19,793 nucleotides of DNA. Origin: Bacillota bacterium. GTDB taxonomy: Bacteria > Bacillota > Clostridia > Christensenellales > CAG-138. Below the pieces are notes generated by a model that saw nothing but the letters and a program-made list of their open reading frames with translations, did no database searches and was not told the DNA's origin. Position numbers and translations under genes: made by a program. The DNA lies in NCBI GenBank assembly GCA_023453725.1, contig JAEXTB010000051.1:1-19793 (forward strand). The letters are read 5' to 3'. This document shows positions 8,082 through 14,613 of this stretch, piece after piece; the first letter of the stretch is position 1; the number at the start of each line of letters is the position of its first letter.

Positions 8082-10490
8082 TCATTCCCTGAGCTTGCCG
8101 CCCGCTGCAGAAAGCGACTCGAGTATCGCCTTGACGGCTGCCGTAATGTCCTCGTCGTTCAATGTCCTGTCCTCCGCGCGCAGCGTGAAGGAATAGGCCA
8201 TGCTCTTTTTGCCTACGGGTACCGTGCCGCCGCGGAATACGTCAAAGAGCTGTGCGTTCTCTACCAGCACCCCTGCGGGCAGAGCCTTTGCCTGCTCGAT
8301 GGCGGTTTTGAGTGTTTCTGCGGAAACGCTTTCTTCCGCGAGCACCGCAAGATCGCGCTGTACCACGGGGTAACGCGGCAAGGCCTGGTAGGTACGGGAG
8401 CGGGTGGAGAGCGCCAGGAGAGACGCAAAGGGCAGTTCCGCCACATAGACGCGGGAATCGATATCGAACGCCGCAGCCGTATCCGGGTGTACTTCTCCAA
8501 GCTCGGCTAAGAGCGTAGTACCGGAATAAACGAGCGCCGTGCGGCCGGGGTGCAGATATGCGCCGCCGCCGCGTTCAAAGCGAACGTCCGGTATCCCCAG
8601 GACTTCAAAAAGCTGCTCCAAAGAACCTTTGAGCGTGAAGAAATCCTCTCCGGTGCCCATGAATAGGAGGCCCACCATCTTGCGTTCTTCCGCAAGCACA
8701 TCGCTGTTATCAATATGCACATTGCCCACTTCAAAGAAGCGGCCCTGTCCGGTGCGACGGTTGAGGTTGAGCGCCGCGGACTTGAGCATGCCGATTAAGA
8801 GAGTGGTGCGCATGAGGCTCTGGTCCTCGCCAAAGGGGTTTAGAATGCGCACGGCCTTTCGCTTTTCATCCTCTGCCGGGAGGCGCAGCGCCTCAAGGGC
8901 AGCGGGGCCGGTAAAGTTGTAGTTGTACATTTCATATGCGCCAAGCGCTACAAGGCTGTCCTTTACCGCATCCTCCAGCTTGAAGGGAGGGGTAAGCCTG
9001 CCCGGGAACGTATCCCCGCGCATGAGCGTAGGCGCAATGTTGTAATAGCCATAGATACGGGCGACTTCTTCTGCGATATTCCAATCCGCCTCAATGCCGC
9101 TTTCAATATCCGTACGGTAATGCGGCACGCTCACGCGCAGCTTTTCTCCACGCGGAGTGGAGGAAATGTTGATAGTGGCAAGCATATCCGCCATTTCCTG
9201 CCCGGTGAAGCCGGTATTCAAAATGCGGTTGACATGCGCAATGTCGATATCGACTTCGCGGTTCTCTAGATTTGCGGCGCAGACGTCAATGACGTCGCCC
9301 ACCACGCGCCCAGCCTTGAGTTCTTCCACCAGTTCAATGGCGCGGTCCAGCGCCAGCCCGGCGTTCACCGGCTCCACGCCTTTGATAAAGCGGGCGGCGG
9401 CGTCCGTCACGTGCTTTAACTTTCTTGCGGTAGAGCGAATGTTGCTGTTCTTGAACACGGCGCTTTCAAACAGTACGGCCTTGGTTTCAGGCTTGATTTC
9501 GGAGTTCTCTCCGCCCATGACACCTGCGATGCCGACGCCCTTCTGCGGATCGGCAATGAGCAGCATGGAAGGATCCACGGGCCGGTCTTTGCTGTCAAGC
9601 GTCCGTACGGTCTCGTTTTCGTACGCATTGCGGACGACGATGTGCGCATCCGCGACACACGCAAGGTCAAACGCGTGCATGGGATGGCCGTATTCCACCA
9701 TGACGAAGTTCGTGATATCCACGATGTTGTTAATCGGCCGTAACCCCACGCTCCTGAGCTTTTTCTGCATCCAGGCGGGAGAAGGCTCGATGACGATGTC
9801 CGTCACCACGCGCGCGGCATAGCGCGGGCAGAGTTCGGTATTCAAAACCGTTACTTTCGCATACTCTTCCGCACGGCCTTCGCCCTTGACCGCTTTGCTC
9901 ACCGGCTCACGGAAGGGTTTGTTGAGCGCTGCCGCCACCTCGCGGCACATGCCGATGATGCTTTGGCAGTCCGGACGGTTCGGCGTGAGCTCAATGTTGA
10001 ACACCACATCGTCAAGCCCAAGCGCTTTCGCAATCGGCTGGCCCGCAGCATGCTCGCCCTTGATGTCCAACAAGCCGTGTACTTCGCTGCCGGGATAATC
10101 TGCATCCGTTATCCCCAGCTCTTTGCCGGAGCACAGCATGCCTGCGCTTTCCACCCCACGCATCACGGTGGGCGCAATGGTAATGCCGCCGGGCAGGGTT
10201 GCGCCGGGCAGGGCCACGGGGGCGATCATGCCCTCATATACATTGGGCGCACCGCAGACGATGGTGCGCAAGCTTCCTTCGCCCGCGTCCACCGTACAAA
10301 TATGCAGTTTTTCCGCGTTGGGGTGCTCCGCTACCCGTACGACACGACCGGTCACAACACCGGACACATCGGGCAGTTCGGGCAGGACATCCGCCACTTC
10401 AAAGCCGCGCCACATCATTTTTTCCACAAACGCATCGTGGGTGACGTCGTACTCCATGTATTCCTTGAGCCATTTTAAAGGCAATTTCAT
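8082..10490 (-). CDS. pheT: Phenylalanine--tRNA ligase, beta subunit
   Basis: PheT is the large subunit of the (alpha-beta)2 enzyme that charges tRNA-Phe. At 802 residues it has full bacterial length. The N-terminal EMAP/OB-type tRNA-binding domain is at about 40-150 (VTGRVVRVAEHPNAEKLHIC), then the B3/B4 editing region, the B5 domain, the inactive catalytic-like core, and a C-terminal ferredoxin-fold anticodon-binding domain starting near ALPRYPVVQRDLAVLAEE. A strong AAGGAGG sits just upstream of the ATG at 10490. pheS ends 19 bases upstream, so the two form one operon under the T-box leader before pheS. A hairpin terminator follows at 7983-8016. Confidence 0.97.
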   Translation of the reverse strand: MKLPLKWLKEYMEYDVTHDAFVEKMMWRGFEVADVLPELPDVSGVVTGRVVRVAEHPNAEKLHICTVDAGEGSLRTIVCGAPNVYEGMIAPVALPGATLPGGITIAPTVMRGVESAGMLCSGKELGITDADYPGSEVHGLLDIKGEHAAGQPIAKALGLDDVVFNIELTPNRPDCQSIIGMCREVAAALNKPFREPVSKAVKGEGRAEEYAKVTVLNTELCPRYAARVVTDIVIEPSPAWMQKKLRSVGLRPINNIVDITNFVMVEYGHPMHAFDLACVADAHIVVRNAYENETVRTLDSKDRPVDPSMLLIADPQKGVGIAGVMGGENSEIKPETKAVLFESAVFKNSNIRSTARKLKHVTDAAARFIKGVEPVNAGLALDRAIELVEELKAGRVVGDVIDVCAANLENREVDIDIAHVNRILNTGFTGQEMADMLATINISSTPRGEKLRVSVPHYRTDIESGIEADWNIAEEVARIYGYYNIAPTLMRGDTFPGRLTPPFKLEDAVKDSLVALGAYEMYNYNFTGPAALEALRLPAEDEKRKAVRILNPFGEDQSLMRTTLLIGMLKSAALNLNRRTGQGRFFEVGNVHIDNSDVLAEERKMVGLLFMGTGEDFFTLKGSLEQLFEVLGIPDVRFERGGGAYLHPGRTALVYSGTTLLAELGEVHPDTAAAFDIDSRVYVAELPFASLLALSTRSRTYQALPRYPVVQRDLAVLAEESVSAETLKTAIEQAKALPAGVLVENAQLFDVFRGGTVPVGKKSMAYSFTLRAEDRTLNDEDITAAVKAILESLSAAGGKLRE

Positions 10491-10509
10491 TGTCTATCTC
10501 CTCCTTACC

Positions 10510-11532
10510 TTAGAACTGTCCCAGGAAGCGGGCGTCGTTCTCGTACTCGAGCCGGATGTCGGTAATGCCATACTTCAGGCTGGTGATGCGGTCCACACCC
10601 AGACCGAACGCAAACGCGCTCCATTCGTGCGGGTCAAGGCCGCAGTTTTCAATTTCGTGCGGGTTTGTGACGCCGCAGCCCAAAATCTCCAGCCATCCGG
10701 TGTGTTTGCACAGGCGGCAGCCCTTGCCGCCGCAGATGGTGCAGGAGATGTCAAGCTCCGCGGAAGGTTCCGTGAACGGGAAGTAGCTCGGGCGGAAGCG
10801 GGTTTTGACATCCTCGCCGAATACGGCGTGTACAAACGTATCCAATGTGCCCTTTAAATCCGCCAGCGTGATGTTTTTATCCACCACCAGCCCTTCCATC
10901 TGCATGAAGATGGGGGAGTGGCTTGCGTCCACTTCATCCACGCGGAAGCAGCGGCCGGGGATGACCACGCGGAAAGGTGGTTTCATGGTAAGCAGCGCCC
11001 TCGGTTCGCAGTTGGTGGTATGTGTCCTTAATACCACACGGTCGTTGATATAGAAGGTGTCCTGCATGTCCCGGGCGGGATGGTCCGGAGGCATGTTGGG
11101 CAGTTCAAAATTGTACTTATCCAGCTCCACCTCGGGGCCGTCAAACGTAATGAAGCCCATGCCGACGAGCGCATCCCGGATCTCGCGGTAGGTCTGCGTC
11201 ATGGGGTGGAGCCTGCCGCGCGGCATAATACGTTTGCCCGGCTCGGTAATATCAAGCGTTTCCCGAGCAAAGCGCAGCTCTTTTTCCGCCGCGGCGATGG
11301 CGGCGCGCTTTTCTAAAATGGCTTCCTCCAGCTCCCGCTTCAGGCGGTTCGCCTCCTGCCCAAGTTCCGCACGGGCCTCCTTGCTCAGCTTGCCCATGGT
11401 GCGAAGCACCTCGGTAAGTGAACCGTTGCGGCCCAGCACGCTTACCATCAGGGCTTCAATATCGTTTTCTCCTTTGGCTTCCTGCAAGCGCGCCCAAGCC
11501 TGTTCTCCTATGGATTTTAAGTGTTCGAGCAT
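10510..11532 (-). CDS. pheS: Phenylalanine--tRNA ligase, alpha subunit
   Basis: PheS is the catalytic subunit that activates phenylalanine and transfers it to tRNA-Phe. The 340-residue form shows an N-terminal coiled-coil tRNA-binding arm (to about residue 90). Class II synthetase motifs follow, including CFRVDEVDASHSPIFMQMEG (motif 2 region) and AFGLGVDRI (motif 3). A four-cysteine cluster CTICGGKGCRLC, seen in many bacterial PheS proteins, lies between them. The ATG at 11532 is chosen because AAGGAGG lies 8 bases upstream; the longer in-frame start at 11556 would place that ribosome binding site inside the gene. It is first in the pheST operon and controlled by the upstream T-box. Confidence 0.96.
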   Translation of the reverse strand: MLEHLKSIGEQAWARLQEAKGENDIEALMVSVLGRNGSLTEVLRTMGKLSKEARAELGQEANRLKRELEEAILEKRAAIAAAEKELRFARETLDITEPGKRIMPRGRLHPMTQTYREIRDALVGMGFITFDGPEVELDKYNFELPNMPPDHPARDMQDTFYINDRVVLRTHTTNCEPRALLTMKPPFRVVIPGRCFRVDEVDASHSPIFMQMEGLVVDKNITLADLKGTLDTFVHAVFGEDVKTRFRPSYFPFTEPSAELDISCTICGGKGCRLCKHTGWLEILGCGVTNPHEIENCGLDPHEWSAFAFGLGVDRITSLKYGITDIRLEYENDARFLGQF

Positions 11533-11576
11533 AGTTCCTGCCTCCTTATGTTCCATCCGTTTACGAAATTCGCACT

Positions 11577-11617
11577 AAAATAAATAAAGCGCACCGCCCC
11601 CGCAAGGGACGATGCGC
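11577..11617 (-). terminator. T-box terminator hairpin (regulated)
   Basis: Stem positions are 11589-11617: GCGCATCGTCCC pairs with GGGGGCGGTGCGC through a TTGC loop, including G-U pairs. TTTATTTATTTT follows on the minus strand. It lies directly after the T-box core and before the pheS ribosome binding site, as expected for the competing terminator of a T-box switch. Confidence 0.85.
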
Positions 11618-11853
11618 GTACGCGTTCGTGGTACCACCCAATTTCGCCCCGCAAATACGGAGCCTTTGACGCTGTATCGGGCTTACCCGCCGCCGACTAC
11701 ACACCCTAGATTGGGCTTCACCGGGGATGCTCGGGAGAGAAATGGCCTATCCTGCGCCGCATACGCCGCTTTCAGCACGGGGATTTTCCCGGCGGCGTTC
11801 TCTTTCCATGCACAGCAGCGGATGCCCGGCTCCGTCATTGCATTGCCTGTATC
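11577..11853 (-). promoter_or_regulatory. T-box leader (tRNA-Phe responsive) upstream of pheST
   Basis: On the minus strand the leader carries the T-box core TTGGGTGGTACCACG (around 11627-11643), whose UGGU bulge would pair with the NCCA end of uncharged tRNA. A terminator hairpin follows it. A large Stem I precedes it: its basal helix pairs CCGGG near the 5' end with CCCGG (around 11720), and an inner GC-rich helix follows. A TTC phenylalanine codon at 11739-11741, on the 3' side of Stem I, is the candidate specifier. This layout is known to let uncharged tRNA prevent termination and raise pheST expression. The class call is firm; the specifier position is inferred by eye. Confidence 0.9.
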
Positions 11854-11859
11854 AGCAAT

Positions 11860-11889
11860 ATTTTAGCACAAAGCCGCCATGTTTTGCAA
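11860..11889 (-). promoter_or_regulatory. Promoter for the pheST leader
   Basis: The -35 element TTGCAA (11884-11889) and -10 element TAAAAT (11860-11865) are separated by 18 bases, and a TGC extended -10 motif directly precedes the -10. The predicted start, about 11853, puts the whole T-box in the transcript. It is a housekeeping sigma-A type promoter by sequence. Confidence 0.8.
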
Positions 11890-11993
11890 GCAGGCAGGCC
11901 TTAAGACCTTCGTCTGACTATTTATGCGCACATATCGCATGTTTATCCGCGATTTTCGACAAACATTTTGTAAAAAGTTTCATGGAAAATTAA

Positions 11994-12021
11994 TTGTATA
12001 TATTCTACCATATGGTACAAT
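11994..12021 (+). promoter_or_regulatory. Promoter of the DNA methyltransferase with overlapping palindrome
   Basis: TTGTAT (11994-11999), a 16-base spacer and TACAAT (12016-12021) with a TGG extended -10 make a plausible sigma-A promoter 40 bases before the methyltransferase start. The exact 12-base palindrome TACCATATGGTA (12006-12017) runs into the -10 box and could be an operator. The stretch 11890-11993, between this promoter and the divergent pheST promoter, holds one short inverted repeat (ACAAA-CAT-TTTGT, 11959-11971) and nothing else I can support. Confidence 0.6.
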
Positions 12022-12060
12022 AAACTGAATCTACCGAATCTCTGCGGCAGGAGCATGCAT

Positions 12061-12753
12061 ATGCCCGCTTATTATCCGTTATCTCCAAACAGTTGCATCC
12101 TCCCTTGTGGACGCAATTGCGTTGACGGGTTAATGCTTTTGCGCTCTGTCCGAGACGAAAGCATTGCGGCGGCGTTTTTTGACCCACAATATCGGGGGGT
12201 GCTCAACAAACTCAGCTATGGCAACGAGGGCGTCACCCGGGGGATACGCAGAGCGCAGCTCCCCCAAATGGAGGAGCCTGTAATCCGGGATTTTTTACTG
12301 GAATTGAACCGGGTCTTAAAAAGAAGCGCCCACCTGTTCCTTTGGGTGGACAAATTTCATTTGTGTGAAGGCATTCCGCCCTGGCTGGAGGACACCGCGC
12401 TTGAAATTGTGGATATGATTGTATGGGATAAGGAACGCATCGGTATGGGATACCGCACACGCCGCACCGCAGAATATCTTATCGTACTTCAAAAACGTCC
12501 CAAGCGGGCAAAAGGCATATGGCGCGACCATACCATGCCGGACGTATGGCGGGAGCCCGCCTCCAGACGGCACCCGCATGCAAAGCCCATCCTCTTGCAG
12601 ACGCGGCTGATTGAGGCAGTGACAGAAGAGGGGGACTGGGTTTTGGATCCCACCGCCGGAAGCTATTCTGTCTTATCCGCCTGCAATGCGGCGAGCCGGA
12701 ACTTTATCGGCGGGGATCTGCTGCCTTATGAGGAAGAAAACGAAGAGGCATAG
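12061..12753 (+). CDS. Solitary site-specific DNA methyltransferase (N4/N6 amino type, beta class)
   Basis: This is a 230-residue amino-methyltransferase. The catalytic motif comes first: AFFDPQYRG at residues 38-46, a DPQY form of the usual (D/N)PP(Y/F/W). The AdoMet-binding part follows: HPHAKP at 171-176 (motif X-like) and VLDPTAGSYSVL at 194-205 (motif I). That order defines the beta class. The ATG at 12061 has GCAGGAG seven bases upstream; the ATG at 12055 is too close to that site. No restriction endonuclease or specificity subunit is nearby, so it is probably an orphan methylase for regulation or strand marking, but target and role cannot be read from sequence. It converges on the ACT gene with an 11-base gap. 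Confidence 0.85.
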   Translation: MPAYYPLSPNSCILPCGRNCVDGLMLLRSVRDESIAAAFFDPQYRGVLNKLSYGNEGVTRGIRRAQLPQMEEPVIRDFLLELNRVLKRSAHLFLWVDKFHLCEGIPPWLEDTALEIVDMIVWDKERIGMGYRTRRTAEYLIVLQKRPKRAKGIWRDHTMPDVWREPASRRHPHAKPILLQTRLIEAVTEEGDWVLDPTAGSYSVLSACNAASRNFIGGDLLPYEEENEEA

Positions 12754-12764
12754 CTTTCACCAAT

Positions 12765-13133
12765 TCAGTAAGCAAAACGATACCCCGCCCGCTGCAAACA
12801 ATCCGTTGCGGCAGCCAGGGTATCTTTTTTGATCAGAATATAATCTGTATTGTAGGTGGAAACCGCGAATATGGGAATGTTGTTTTGCGCCAGTACACCC
12901 GCGAGCTTTGCTAAAATCCCGGTGAGGGAAAAATCCAATTCTCCGCAGATGCGCATGGCGCGCCAGCCATGTTCGCTGACAATCGCGCTTTGCGGCACAT
13001 ATTGGGTGGGACACACGAGCGATAATTCCTCATCCGTACTCCCGATAAAAAGGAAGGGCGCGGAGAAATCCACTTCCTCCGGCCCGTTTACTTTGCAAAC
13101 GGAGAATTCTCCGCCCAACAGCTGCAACTCCAT
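12765..13133 (-). CDS. ACT-domain (ACT_7/CASTOR-like) putative amino-acid-binding protein
   Basis: This 122-residue soluble protein is the last gene of the sigma/anti-sigma operon. The C-terminal half is a typical small ACT domain: GELDFSLTGILAKLAGVL at residues 64-81, then NNIPIFAVSTYNTDYILIKK and a closing helix. The N-terminal half has the companion segment around STDEELSLVCP (32-42). ACT domains bind amino acids or similar small ligands; no catalytic domain is attached, so it could be a sensor. It starts 5 bases after the preceding stop codon, and its likely ribosome binding site (GGAAGG) lies inside the end of that gene, which suggests coupled translation. The ligand is unknown. Confidence 0.8.
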   Translation of the reverse strand: MELQLLGGEFSVCKVNGPEEVDFSAPFLFIGSTDEELSLVCPTQYVPQSAIVSEHGWRAMRICGELDFSLTGILAKLAGVLAQNNIPIFAVSTYNTDYILIKKDTLAAATDCLQRAGYRFAY

Positions 13134-13138
13134 TTCTC

Positions 13139-13945
13139 TTACCCTTCCGCGATCTCGCCCAATACCTCATACGTATTGACGTCAACCGCATAGGAAGGTG
13201 CGCCCTCCACATTGGGATCGATTACCACCTGATACACGCGGGGGAATGTCATTTCCACAGCTTCTCCGCCGGAAAACGGACGGATGGTGATCGTACTGTT
13301 CTCAAGCAGCGCAACGCTTGCCGCAGCGGCGTCCACATTGCCCCTTGTTTCCGTCAGCAGGGCGGTGACGGCATCCAATGCATGCTGCTGCTCCTGCGTA
13401 AGCGCCACTGGGCCCGTCATCATGTTGGCCTGACCTGCTCCGCTTGCGGCGTTGCCCGTAGACGAGTCAGAAGGCGCAGGTTCCACCGGTGCAGCCGGAG
13501 CGGGCACATCAGCAGACGGTGCTTGTGGTGCCTCCGAGGGCGCTTCAATCGCCATGGGCGCTTCCGCAGCGTACAGCGACGCTTCAGGCGTTCCGGCTTC
13601 GGGCGCTGCCTCTTCAGCCGCCATGCGCACATCCTGCTGCATCTCGGATGGCGCTGCCTTTGCTTTCCCATCCTGCTGCCAATATTGGCTCGTTCCCAAC
13701 ACGATCAGCAGCGCGGCTGCCGCCGTAGAGAAACTGATGGTCCATCTGCGTAAATTCTTGCGCCTGCGGGCCGCAAGCTCATCCACAACCGGTCCGCTTC
13801 CCTGATCCGTCTGCCCGCTTTCGATCTTTGCAAAGATCTGATGCTTCCAGTCAGAGAGAGGCAGGGCATCGTTTTCTTCCGCCGCCACATCGCGCAGCAG
13901 CAGATCGATATCAAGTTCTTTTTGATCTTTTTCTTTGTTATGCAT
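13139..13945 (-). CDS. Putative membrane-anchored anti-sigma factor
   Basis: This 268-residue protein is encoded directly after the sigma factor; the two genes overlap by 8 bases (ATGCATAA) behind a strong AAAGGAGG. The N-terminal part (1-68) is charged and probably cytoplasmic, with SDWKHQIFAKIESG as a candidate sigma-binding helix. It lacks the Hx3Cx2C zinc motif of many anti-sigma factors. One transmembrane segment follows at about 69-87, preceded by arginine/lysine residues (inside-positive). Then comes a long Ala/Pro/Glu-rich linker (about 95-170) and a folded-looking C-terminal domain (about 180-268), presumably outside the cell. The anti-sigma role is inferred from operon position and topology; the sequence family is not one I recognise. 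Confidence 0.65.
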   Translation of the reverse strand: MHNKEKDQKELDIDLLLRDVAAEENDALPLSDWKHQIFAKIESGQTDQGSGPVVDELAARRRKNLRRWTISFSTAAAALLIVLGTSQYWQQDGKAKAAPSEMQQDVRMAAEEAAPEAGTPEASLYAAEAPMAIEAPSEAPQAPSADVPAPAAPVEPAPSDSSTGNAASGAGQANMMTGPVALTQEQQHALDAVTALLTETRGNVDAAAASVALLENSTITIRPFSGGEAVEMTFPRVYQVVIDPNVEGAPSYAVDVNTYEVLGEIAEG

Positions 13946-14453
13946 ACAACCCGCCTCCTTTCTTCAGTTCATTCTTGAGCATCTCTCGTCCGCGGGACAT
14001 GCGGCTTTTGAGCGTGCCTTCGCCTGTTTGTAACAGCGCTGCAATCTGGCGGTAATCCAACTCCGCAAAATAATACAGGAACAATGGCTCCCGGTATTTT
14101 TCGGGCAGATTGCTGAGCGCTTTTTTGATCGCCTCACGCGTCTCGTTCTTTTCAGCCTGCGCTTCCGGACCCGGGGCCGTATCCGGCTCCGCGACGCCCG
14201 CATCCTCCACAGGGATGCTGCGGCGGTTGCGGCGGAGCATATCGATGGAGCTGTTCACCGCTACGCGGTACAACCACGCGCGGGCCTGCTCGTTTGTCAT
14301 AGTCTCAATCGTTTCCATATTCCGGTGCGCGCTCAAAAACGCGTTCTGTACGGCATCCGCCGCCGCCTCCGCATCGCGTGAGACGCCATAGGCCGCCCAG
14401 TAAACGGTCTTGGCATGCGCCTCATAAAGCACTTCCAAGGTCGGCTTTTCCAT
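13938..14453 (-). CDS. ECF-type RNA polymerase sigma factor (sigma-70 family, group 4)
   Basis: This protein of 171 residues has only sigma regions 2 and 4. Region 2 is at about 5-80 (LEVLYEAHAKTVYWAAYGVS; DAEAAADAVQNAFLSAHRN; ARAWLYRVAVNSSIDMLRR). Region 4 is at about 113-165 (LSNLPEKYREPLFLYYFAEL; YRQIAALLQTGEGTLKSRMS). An acidic/proline linker separates them. The start at 14453 is chosen because the domain begins there; the alternative ATG at 14534 adds 27 basic, low-complexity residues and would lie about 4 bases from the predicted transcript start. Neither start has a good ribosome binding site. It is cotranscribed with the membrane protein and the ACT gene, an arrangement typical of a signal-responsive sigma factor and its antagonist. 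Target genes are unknown. Confidence 0.88.
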   Translation of the reverse strand: MEKPTLEVLYEAHAKTVYWAAYGVSRDAEAAADAVQNAFLSAHRNMETIETMTNEQARAWLYRVAVNSSIDMLRRNRRSIPVEDAGVAEPDTAPGPEAQAEKNETREAIKKALSNLPEKYREPLFLYYFAELDYRQIAALLQTGEGTLKSRMSRGREMLKNELKKGGGLYA

Positions 14454-14544
14454 ACCCTTTGCCGCTAAGCAGGATCCAGCATTGCTGCGTTCGCTCCTGC
14501 CGCGCTCCCTTCCATCCGTTCTGTTATGTTGCATACGTAGTTAT

Positions 14545-14573
14545 AGCATAGCAAAACGGTACGGGGTTTGCAA
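14545..14573 (-). promoter_or_regulatory. Promoter of the sigma factor operon
   Basis: TTGCAA (14568-14573) and TATGCT (14545-14550), 17 bases apart, form a sigma-A-like promoter on the minus strand. The predicted start is near 14538. It lies in the 79-base gap between the serpin stop and the longer possible sigma start, so the operon can be expressed separately from the serpin. No convincing terminator separates the two. Confidence 0.55.
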
Positions 14574-14613
14574 ATGAAGGATGGCTATGCGCCATGAACG
14601 ATATGTGAACAAG

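Noticed and set aside
9157..9822. Plus-strand open frame opposite pheT
   Set aside because: Low-complexity Ser/Thr composition, entirely antisense to the well-supported pheT.
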